DNA from: Cycas panzhihuaensis
Taxonomy: Eukaryota; Cycadophyta
Reading direction: 5' to 3'
DNA length: 64,000 nt
NCBI GenBank assembly: GCA_023213395.1
Contig: CM041465.1
Coordinates: forward strand, 69,509,741 to 69,573,740
In this document: one piece after another, positions 1 through 8,808 of the stretch
Layout of the letters: the number at the start of each line of letters is the position of its first letter
Numbering within the stretch: the first letter of the stretch is position 1
Made by a program: the position numbers and the translations under genes
The notes under the pieces: model-generated
Told to the model about the DNA's origin: nothing
What the model saw: only the letters and a program-made list of their open reading frames with translations
Databases searched by the model: none

Positions 1-1178
1 AGAATGGAAAGGAGCTATTGTGCCTATGCCTGAAATCTCAACAGATTCATTATTTCCAAAGGTCACTGATTGACCTTTACCTTCCTTAATATTGCATAGG
101 AGTTCTTCACTCCCTGTCATATGCTGAGAAGCTCCTGAATCAATGATCCAAGTGTGATCAACCTTGGATGACTGATATGCACAAAACAGTTTGTCTTCAT
201 CGGCAAACTGATTAAAGTGGCATTGGTAACCACCTCTTTGACCCCCCCTTCCTCTTGGACCTCCTCGATAGGCACCTCGATTTGGTCGAGGGGGATTTTC
301 TTCTTGATCCGCTCTGAAATCTCTGTTGATACTGTTGCCTTGGCTGTTGTTGTCGCTAACCTTGTGGTATTCTTCTTCTTTGTTGTCGTCAGATCTGCAC
401 CTTCTTTACTGCAATCAGTGCAATGTGGCGGGTTTGCCACAAGATGACATACAACATTGGACTTAGAAGATCCAATGTTCATGTTTCCAAACTGCTTTGT
501 GAATGCAGGTTTGGAGATCTGATTGGTCTTTGACTTGGCCGTAAAGGCACCTGGTGTAGATGGTTCTTCATTATCCTTAGCATAAATCTGTTCTTCTTGA
601 AGCAATAAGCTTTCAAGTTCATTGAATGTCATTTTCTTTAGTGAACCATCTCGTGTGGTAGATGATATGAAGCCGTTGTAGTCCTTTGGCAATGCTTTAG
701 TAATGGATGTGATGAGTTCATCCCTTGTAGCAGGACTACCTAAAGTATTCAATTCACTACGAACCTCCTTAATGGAGGACAGAAATGCCGACATTGGCTT
801 TACAAATTTGACAGAATACAATTTGGCTTTCACCATCAAAATGCGAGCTTCATCTCGCCTTTCATACAGTGAGGACAATGTGTCCCAAGCTTCTTTAGAA
901 GATTTAGTAGAAGAGATGTTCTGATCTACATGTACATCCACAAACATATGAAGAAATGCCAAAGCAATCTCGTCTTTGGCCTCCCAAACAACAACACGTT
1001 CATAATCAACATCAACTTCATCATCATCAGCAAGTGCAGGATTGGGGATTCTCCCAAAAACATATCCCTAAAATTTATTCATTATGAAGAGATTTTGTGT
1101 GATTCTTTTCCATTCTTGATAATTTGCTTGTCCTGTTAGCCTTATTGTGCATGCATTGAGCATGTTAATAGCAGCCAT
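1..1178 (-). pseudogene. gag-pol: Copia A gag and start of protease (broken)
   Basis: Gag would form the capsid shell and the protease would cleave the polyprotein. The start at 1178 is chosen because MAAINMLNACT matches the starts of F gag (18220) and P gag (55995). A TAG at 1068-1070 replaces the Trp of the FWGY motif seen in F. Intact reading resumes through the gag core (KEAWDTLSSLYER, KPMSAFLSSIKE, LPKDYNGFISS). The CX2CX4HX4C knuckle near 420-450 is destroyed by a small deletion and frameshift. Further on, a Q/RGG-rich linker and the protease motif IDSGASQHM are recognisable in another frame near 120-165. The copy is non-functional. The plus-strand open frames over this stretch are antisense shadows. 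Confidence 0.9.
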
Positions 1179-3264
1179 CTTTCCACTTGTATAAAAGCTA
1201 GCAAATAACTTGGTAACTTCAAAGCTTTGTTGCTTAAGTTCCACCTTCTAACAACACCGCTAGTCCTGATTTTACAAGAAGATCCAACAACTGGTGGAGT
1301 GATGAGGGATGAAGGACTTCGGCTATTGAGTTGGTCCAAAGTTAAGTGTAGCAGAGGTAAGGTTTAAACCTTTTTCGAGCCTCTCTAGCCAGATTTTTAA
1401 AATTCACTTTTAGACAATTTTAAAGTGAATTTAAAGATACTTTTTACTTGGATTATGTACTTAGCTTTGATGCTATGATTTAGCTTACAATTAAGGCTTC
1501 TTAAGAAGCAAGTACATGAGATAATGAACACTTTTATTAAGTGTTTTTAAGTGCTTTTGTGATCCAAATAAAATGCTTTGAGTACAACAATGTAAGTACT
1601 TTTGAGAGTGTAGTACTTAGTGAAAAATTGATGCAAAACCTTGATGATGATAGCAGAAGTGGGTTCTTTTTAACGCTCCAAAGTTGATGTAGAGAAGAAA
1701 CCACTAGCCAAAGTGTACTCAATGTACTCCAAACACCAAACGAATCCAAGCAACAAGTTGTTGAGACTTTAAAATAGTCTCAACAATCCAACAACAAATG
1801 TGATTTTTATTAAGTACCAAATTCAGCCTCCTTTTTGAGATTTTTGAAGGCTAAGGTCACCATGCAAAGTGCCAAAAAATCAACTCAAATGGTGATGTTT
1901 ATCACCTTTACAATATGAACATGCTTTTTGACCACTTTACTTAAGCTTTTGATGCTTTAATAGCATTAAACAAAGTGCTAAAAGAGCTTAAAAAAGCATA
2001 AAATAAAGGCTGAAAATCAACCTTTTTTGTAACTTTGCCTCACTAGAACACCACGTAGGGAGTCTTTTTAAGCATTTAATTCATGCAACTTCAAACTTTA
2101 ATGAGAGGAGAATGACTTAGCATGAGTCATTCGTTGAGTCCTCTTTCCATTAAAGAAATTTTAATCATCTTAAGTACTAAAAAAGTACTTTTGAGAGCTC
2201 ACAAAAAATGCTTTATAAGTGAGATTAAATCTCACTAAAAAAAATTCCTTAAAACATTTATGCTGCCAATATCTGCTTAAAGAACAGTCTTTAAATGGGG
2301 CTAAATGACTTAAAGTCTCTTGGAGCATTAAGCCCCCCTTGATCAAAAATCCTCTTAAAGTAACAAAAGCCCCTTTGATTAACCTTGATTAATAATAAAA
2401 AAATTCTCTTAATAAAAGAACTTTAGGAAAGGAAGCTTTGATTTAAAAAAGCATATGCTTAATATATGCCAACTTGCATATACCAAAGTTATAAGCCCAA
2501 AAACAAAATTCGATTTATATATGCAAAATCAAAAAAGAAAAACGGGCGGCTCCAGTATATCCTTTCTGTGAAAATTCCGTGAATTTTCGTGCCCGTGCGG
2601 GCCCCACTGTGCGCAAGTCAAGGTCTTCTCCGTAAGTGTGGGTCCCATGACAGGGACAGAGCTGTGCAGGGTGCGTCTCCGCGTGCGCAGGCTGTGCGTC
2701 CTTTCGTAAGGTTCGGACGGCCCTCGCTGTGTAGGCCTGTGCGGGCTCGTTGTTCTTCTGAAAGTTTCCGGAAACTTCCGTGAATCCTCCGTGTGAGGTG
2801 CAGGTCTGCGTCCTCGCGTCCTCTTCTCCCGTGCGTGCTCGAGCGAGGCTCAGGCGAAACGATGGCGCCTCGCAGGTGCGGGTCCCGTGACAGCTTCGTC
2901 CAGCCCCGTGGACAGAACTTCTTCTCCCGTGCAGGTGCAGAACAGAGAGCAGGTTCAGACAGGCCCCTTTAGTGGGCAGAGATTCAGAGAGACGTGGAAG
3001 CTTCCTGGCAGGCCCCCCTTGGCAGGTTCTAGATGACGGGCGACCTTTTGGCAGAGCGAGGTAAGGCAGACAACAAATATAGTATAGACAGCTTTAAGTG
3101 CAGAGACAGTCCTCCACATAAAAACGGGAGCAGAGTACCGCCAAATTCCAAGGACAGAAAATTCTATGGGGGTGAGAGGACAACACTGTGTGCAAGCCCA
3201 AATATGGCAGACTTTAGATGCAAGGACAACAAGCTAACATTAAGAGCTCTTAGCAAACCATTAA
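1179..3264 (-). other. Copia A leader (primer site to gag)
   Basis: About 2.1 kb of non-coding leader, unusually long for a Copia element. From 1380 to 2520 it is AT-rich and built of recurring short words such as AAGTGCTTTT, AAGTACTTTT and TTAAAAAAGC. From about 2575 to 3030 it changes abruptly to GC-rich, CpG-containing sequence: 41 of 60 bases are G or C at 2641-2700, against 18 of 60 at 1921-1980, by hand count. The equivalent part of sister leaders (F 16500-16670, O 48800-49060, P 54160-54440) is also less AT-rich, but its sequence differs. No gene is recognised here. The short open frames at 2589-2783 and 3033-3284 have no visible family. Confidence 0.7.
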
Positions 3265-3276
3265 GCTCTGATACCA
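3265..3276 (-). other. Primer binding site, Copia A
   Basis: Read on the minus strand it is TGGTATCAGAGC, complementary to the 3' end of plant initiator tRNA-Met. It sits two bases inside the LTR terminus at 3279, where a plant Copia primer site is expected. Confidence 0.92.
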
Positions 3277-3278
3277 AT

Positions 3279-3838
3279 TGTTAGAATGGGCCTAATGGCC
3301 ACATAGGTCCAAGATCATTAACAAAGCACAATACCATTAAATGCATTAAGCATAAACAACAAAGAACTCAAAGAGAAAGAGGAGCAAGATCACAATACCA
3401 AGTATGGGGTGTTGGAATTAGTCCAACAACCAAAGAATGCTTCAGCTTGATTAGCAAACCGACAGAATAACAATGAGCTCCAACTCTTGAATGATCAACA
3501 ATGAAGAAGGGCCTCATTAAATAGAGGGAAATGAGAGCCCAAGGGCTATTGCATGAGTGACAAGTGTCAGTCATGCAATGCCTGCTTGCATGTAGGACAA
3601 ATGTCCATTGGAAGCTCTTATGTGAGCAAAAGTGCAAGGGGGTCATTTGACCCTCAAGTGACATAAGTGACAACGTTATGTCACTAGACATAAAGTGGGT
3701 GTGTACTTTATCACTTAAGTGATAAAGTCACCCCTAAAGTACAAAAGTTCACATAAACATTAAAGTGCACACATAATACATAAACATAAAGTACATAAAC
3801 TTAACATATAAACATAAGGTAAAACATAAGGTTTAACA
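3279..3838 (-). repeat. 5' LTR of Copia A
   Basis: About 560 bp, bounded by TG at 3279-3280 and CA at 3837-3838 in plus reading. Read on the minus strand it begins TGTTAAACC like the LTRs of F, G, O and P. It contains the family palindrome TTATCACTTAAGTGATAA (perfect over 24 bp at 3705-3728). It also has a hairpin (arms 3549-3562 and 3565-3578) at the site where other LTRs carry a hairpin of different sequence. Confidence 0.9.
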
Positions 3839-4299
3839 TGTCTTTATATTCTTCATCCACCTTTGGTTTTTCTTCGTATTCTGGGCTAAACAGGTCATCT
3901 TTGATTGGGACTGGTGTTAATACCATACGTTCGCCATTAGTTCCCTCTTCTTGTTCTTGAGGTGTCTGGGCTCCACTTGCCTCAGATTCTTCAACAGACT
4001 GTCCCTTAGTCTCGTTGTTCTGCGAACTTAATCTCCTTGCCCTTCTCAGTTTCGATTCCTTCGACCATCGTAATGACCTCTGTCTACTTGTTTATTTCCC
4101 TTTGGGTGAAGTATCCTTTTGTTGCTCTTCCGCCTTTGAAGGCCTCTTAGGTGGCATTGGAAGGTTCCACAGGCTGCCGGGAGGCTTAGTTCTGACCTAC
4201 CATCACGACGACAGCCAGTGTCCTCTGCCCTTTACACATTCCTCTTTTTGAGACTCCTGAGCCCTGTCCCTCCTCAATGGACGTAGGCAACGGAACCAA

Positions 4300-5123
4300 T
4301 GTTGACTCAGATTTCCCACTACCCTTGTGGGAAGGTACACTTGTCAAGGTTACACAGGTTATAGTCTAGTTTAGGACACAGTCAACATCATCATCCACAT
4401 ATATTCCACAGATTTATTAATGTTTCCACATGTTTATATCACAACGACACACAACAGTATAGAAATCAGCACATATTCCACATTCAACACAGAGAATACA
4501 CAATTTCCACGTAACTTCTTATTTCATTAAGCAATAGTTCTTTTACACAAGGTCTTTGGAATGCATTCCTGTGCATTCCAAAATATATACACTAACTTCT
4601 GTCACATGCGTACCGGAGGTACCCATCAAAATACACGGCTTGTCGCTTCCATGCGTCTTGGTCTGTACCAATATGTACCCGTATACTTGGCTCTCACCCT
4701 AACCGAATGGTCCTTGGGAAGCCTCATAAATCGCTCCTTGGTGTCTTTTATTTGAAGGGTTATGACTGTCTGTCATAACCATACCTTTCCAGTAAAGCGT
4801 ACCTCTTCCTAACCATTGGTTAGATTCCTTAATTGTTTGTCTTAACTCATCCAGACGTCCGTGACGTCGCCCCGACGTCACCCTGTGCTCCCTTCGTCCC
4901 GCCTTCTCATGCGTACCGATCCTGTTTGCTTGCGATCTGCCAGGAAGTACATATCGTTATGCGCACTTTACCGTGCACGCACTGCCATACGTATCCGCAC
5001 GCCGGATTCTTCACTTTTCACGTGCATACGCATTCTCCGTACGGTCCGTTCCTGCACAGTCCAAGGATATTTGGCTCCTCTCTGGTCTGCCCATAGCCCA
5101 GTGTGTCACAATATGCTCCAACA
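4300..5123 (-). repeat. 5' LTR of element H
   Basis: About 824 bp. On the minus strand it starts TGTTGGAGCATATTG and ends CTGAGTCAACA, immediately followed by the putative primer site. The 4850-5060 part is strikingly CpG-rich for this window (8 CpG in 4861-4920) and holds paired TGACG motifs. The boundaries are inferred from TG/CA ends and the junctions with flanking elements. The second LTR is not in the window. Confidence 0.6.
4861..4881. promoter_or_regulatory. Inverted TGACGTC pair in LTR H
   Basis: Perfect 9-bp inverted repeat, GTGACGTCG and CGACGTCAC, separated by CCC. Each arm contains TGACGTC, the core bound by plant TGA/bZIP factors. It lies about 240 bp into the LTR from its transcriptional 5' end, in the expected U3 enhancer zone. 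The binding role is an inference from motif identity. Confidence 0.5.
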
Positions 5124-8100
5124 CTTTGTGCTTATCATACTTCAGATATTGATCAAACTTGGATCATCGACTTGGGGGCATCACGTCATATGACTAGAAG
5201 TGAGGACTTCTTTATGACATCAAAGAAGGAAATTGTAAATCAGTAACTTTTGGCAACAATGAATCAGTGCAGATTTCTGGTATAGGCAAAGTTGCCTCAT
5301 TTCATTCTTCTTCAACATTTCCCAATGGTGATGCCTACTACATTCCTTCCATGGAGAAGAGTTTGCTATCTGTTAGCCAATTGGACAAGTAATAGATGAG
5401 CATTTTCTTTAAAAACGGGAAATGTGTCATCAGTGACAAGCATGATCAAGTTGGAGCCATTGGTCATGAAGACCATGGCTTTTATAAGTTGGATGCAAAT
5501 AACATAACTCTTGATTTTGCTTACTCTGTCATGCCATCATCAACAAAGATGCAACTTTGGAATCATCATCTAGGCTACTTGAGTTTAGACAATATCAAGT
5601 TGATGATAAACAAGAACATGGTGCATGGACTTCGAAAGCTATATGGTTCAAAATGCCTTTGTGAAGCTTGTATAATGGGGACACAACATAGACTGTCTTT
5701 TCCTAAAGGCAAAGCATGATGTGCATCATATCCTTTGCAGCTAATACATTCTGATTTATGTGGATCTATGTCCACAACATCTTTTGGAGGAGCATTGTGT
5801 TACATCTCCTTCATAGATGATTTCTCTCACAAAGTTTGGGTTTACTTCCTCAAACAAAAGTCTGAAGCATTCCAGAAGTTCAAGGAATTCAAGCTTGAAG
5901 TAGAGAATAAATCTGGCTATACAATCAAATTCTAAGGTCAGATAATAGAGGTGAATTCACTTCAAAAGAATTCACCAAATTCTACAAGGATAATGGCATT
6001 CAGAGACAACTCACTATTCCTCATACTCCTCAACAAAACAGAGTCTCCGAACATATGAATAGAACTTTGGCAAACAAAGGCAAAGCAATGATGCATGCAA
6101 AAGGACTCACACGAGCATATTGGGTAGAAGCATTCCACATAACAACTTATGTGGCAAATCAGAGTCCTACTTCAACAGTCACCGACATCACCCCAAAAGA
6201 AACATGGTCTGGTAAAAAAGCCTACCATCAGTCACTTAAGGACATTTGGGTGCACTACATATATGCACATCCCCGATTAGCAAAGATCTAAGTTAGACAA
6301 ACATAGTCTAAAATGCATCTTTGTAGGCTATGCCACTCATAGAAAAGTTTACAAGTTGTATGATCCTATTGGAAAGAAAATGCATCTCTCAAGAGATGTA
6401 ATCTTTGCTGAAGAAGAGCATAAGGAGTTGGAATTTGCATCCATCCAACCTCCTCTTAATAAAGGTAAATAAATTGTTGAGTTTTTCCTTCCTTCTCAAT
6501 CTTCCACATCATGTACATTATCTACACCAGCTGAACCATCTACATCATCATATACTACTCCACTTGATCCTAGCACATCTTTTTTTGATCCATCACTCAG
6601 ACCAGAAGACATTGAGGTTTAAGTTACATCAGTTAAAAAATTGCCAAAATGGTTTACACAAATTGTTCAAGACGGCCAAATTATTGAAGGAAAATGTCCA
6701 TCAAAATATAGGCAGCAAACCAATTATGCACTTGTGGCTTATGTACTTTGTGTTGATGAACCCTCTACCTTTGAGGAGGCATTTCAAAATGACAATTGGA
6801 AAGCTGCTATGGATGAAGAAATCCATTCTATTGAAAAGAATGGAACATGGGATTTGGTCGAATTACCTAAGTATAAATAGGCAATCAGTTGCAAATGGGT
6901 ATACAAGACCAAATTCCATTATGATGGTACTCTCAAGTGCCAAAAGGCCCAACTTGTTGCAAAGGGTTTCAAACAAAAAGAAGGCATTGACTATGAGGAG
7001 ACTTTTGCACCTGTTGCCAATATGAACACCATCAGAGTTATCTTGGCCTTAGCTATTCAATGCATATGGCCAGCATATCAGATGGACGTGAAGAGCGTCT
7101 TTCTCAATGGCGATCTTCAGGAGGAGATATATTTGGAACAACCTCCTAGTTACACAGTACAAGGCAAGGAGAACTTGGTTTGTCGCCTGGAAAAGGCCTT
7201 GTATGGCTTGAAACAAGCTCCTCGTGCATGGTACTCTAAAATCAATGATTATTTTTTGAGACATGGTTTTCATCGATCCACATCAGACCCTAAGTTGTAC
7301 ATCAAAGTTGAGAAAGACCATGCTATTTTTACTGTCTTGCATGTTGATGACTTAGTGATCACTGGTAATGACACTAAGATGATACATATTCTCTAGAATG
7401 ATTTGAAGAGAACTTTCAAGATGACAGATTTTGGACTTCTACATTATTTTCTAGGCCTTGAGGTATGACAACAGCCAGGCTCCATCTTCATATCCCAAGC
7501 CAAATATTCTTGGAACATTTTGCAGCGATTCAGGATACATGACTGCAAACCAACACCAATGCCTATGGAGAATGGAACAAAGCTTACTCTTAAAGAGGAA
7601 GTTGAACCTACAGATCCCACTCTTTATCGACAGTTGATTGGTAGTCTCATTTATCTTACCAACACTCGACCGGACATTTCATTTGTAGTTGGGATTTGTT
7701 CCAGATGCATGTCTCAACCCAATCAAAAACATTGGAATGCAACAAAACGCATACTTAAATATATCAAAGGAACTTTGCAACATGGCCTTCAGTGTGCACA
7801 TAATGAGGACTTCATCTTGGAAGGGTTCTCAGATTAGGCGAGGTGTTGTCGGGATAGCTTAAATCCACCTTAGGTTACTGCTTTACCCTTGGTTCAGAAG
7901 TTGTTTCGTGGAGTTGCAAGGAACAACCCAATGTTACCTTGTCCTCCACTAAAGCAGAGTACAAAGCTGTTGTCAGCGCAACTTGTGAGGCTATTTGGCT
8001 ACGACGGATTCTTGGGGAGCTTGGACTTGAGCAAAAGCACCCTGCCAGGATATATTGTGACAATCAAAGTGTACTCAAGTTGGCCAAGAATGCAGTCTTT

Positions 8101-8282
8101 CATGCACGGACCAAACACATCAAGGTCCATCATCACTTCATTAGAGAGCATATGCAGAATGGTGAGATCAACCTCTAGTACAGACCTACAAAGGAGCAGA
8201 CAGTAGATATCTTTACCAAGCCTCTTGGTAGAGAAAAATTTGTAAAATTCAGAGATGGTCTTGGCGTTCGATTTAACATTGT
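5124..8282 (+). pseudogene. pol: Copia B pol (protease-integrase-RT-RNase H), broken
   Basis: Order of remnants: protease and pre-integrase (5150-5560; the DSGA motif is lost, reading about DLGASRHM); integrase zinc region and core (5560-6290), with CLCEACIMGTQHR near 5665-5700 and HSDLCGS near 5745; Ser/Pro linker (6400-6640); RT (6880-7450) with ALYGLKQAPRAWYS and a VDDLVITGND box preceded by His instead of Tyr; RNase H (7530-8190) with SSTKAEYK and YCDNQSVLK. Stops include adjacent TAA TAG where relatives read CAA CAG (5389-5394), TGA for Trp near 5718, TAA at about 5933 and TAG at 6878-6880. Several frameshifts occur. It is non-functional. Confidence 0.9.
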
Positions 8283-8298
8283 AAACAGTAAGGGGGGG

Positions 8299-8808
8299 TG
8301 TTCAACCTTATGTTTACATGTTAAGTATGTGCTTTATTCACTTTATTCTTTCATTCATTATTTTGTATTTTATGAGGTGACTTATCACTTAAGTGATAAA
8401 GTGCACACCCACATTCCTCCTAGTGACATAACATTTTAACTAAAGGGTCAAATGGACCCTCATGCATCTTTTTTCACTTGAGAGCCCAAAAGGACACATG
8501 TCCTTCATGCATAACATGCAAGACATGCATTGCATGTAGCTTAGTTTCTCTATATATTGAGACCTCTCCTCATGTCTCATATGTAGAGTTGGAGTGTAAT
8601 GTTATGCTATCAGTTTGCTAATCAATTGGTATTCTTTGGAGTAGGACTAATTCCTTCTCCTCATACTTTGGTATCATCTTGCTCCTTTGATCTTAGTCTT
8701 GCTTATCTTTTAGTTTTGCTCTTATGCTTTTTAGAACTAGAGTGAACTATCTTCATGATCTTGGATTTTATTGGTCTTAGGCATTCTAATCCTTTGGCCT
8801 TCTCAACA
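8299..8808 (+). repeat. 3' LTR of Copia B
   Basis: About 510 bp, preceded by the polypurine tract AGTAAGGGGGGG (8287-8298) that sets the LTR start (TGTTCAACC). It ends TCTCAACA. It contains the 18-bp palindrome at 8382-8399 and a TATA-like CTATATATTGAG near 8550. It lacks the hairpin found upstream of TATA in the F, O and P LTRs, which looks like a small deletion. Confidence 0.9.

Larger units (their letters stand above)
1..3838 (-). mobile_element. Copia element A, 5' part (cut by window edge)
   Basis: Minus-strand Ty1/Copia retrotransposon. From right to left it shows a 5' LTR (3279-3838), a tRNA-Met primer site (3265-3276), a leader of about 2 kb, gag starting at 1178, and the start of the protease domain running off the left edge. 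It lies inside element H: H internal sequence resumes at 3839 directly after the LTR terminus. The other LTR and the target duplication are outside the window, so its age cannot be judged. It belongs to the same family as B, F, G, O and P, with matching LTR, primer site and gag. Confidence 0.93.
3839..5123 (-). mobile_element. LTR element H, 5' end (interrupted by Copia A)
   Basis: Minus-strand LTR element that differs from its neighbours. It has a long LTR (4300-5123), then a possible primer site reading TGGTTCCGTTGCC (about 4286-4298), which resembles a diverged tRNA-Asp site as used by Athila/Tat-type Gypsy elements. About 460 bp of internal sequence (3839-4299) follow before Copia A interrupts. 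The internal part reads as charged, interrupted peptide (for example SPEYEEKPKVDEE at about 3850-3890) without a recognisable domain. On the right it joins Copia B internal sequence at 5124, so H inserted into B. Superfamily assignment is an inference from the primer site alone. Confidence 0.6.
5124..8808 (+). mobile_element. Copia element B, 5' truncated
   Basis: Plus-strand Copia of the A/F/G/O/P family, starting in the middle of the gag-protease junction where H is inserted and ending with a complete 3' LTR. Its own left part must lie left of the window or be lost. The right flank from 8809 is internal sequence of a different Copia (J), so B inserted into J. Confidence 0.9.

Noticed and set aside
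217-447. Plus-strand frame with a hydrophobic Val/Phe run
   Set aside because: Exact antisense of the Copia A gag linker; similar antisense frames occur at 56715-56978 in P.
6405-7025. 206-codon frame rich in Leu and His in Copia B
   Set aside because: It is the out-of-frame reading of the Ser/Pro-rich linker and RT start. The same artefact appears in G (22033-22485), P (58302-58757) and O (61091-61675).
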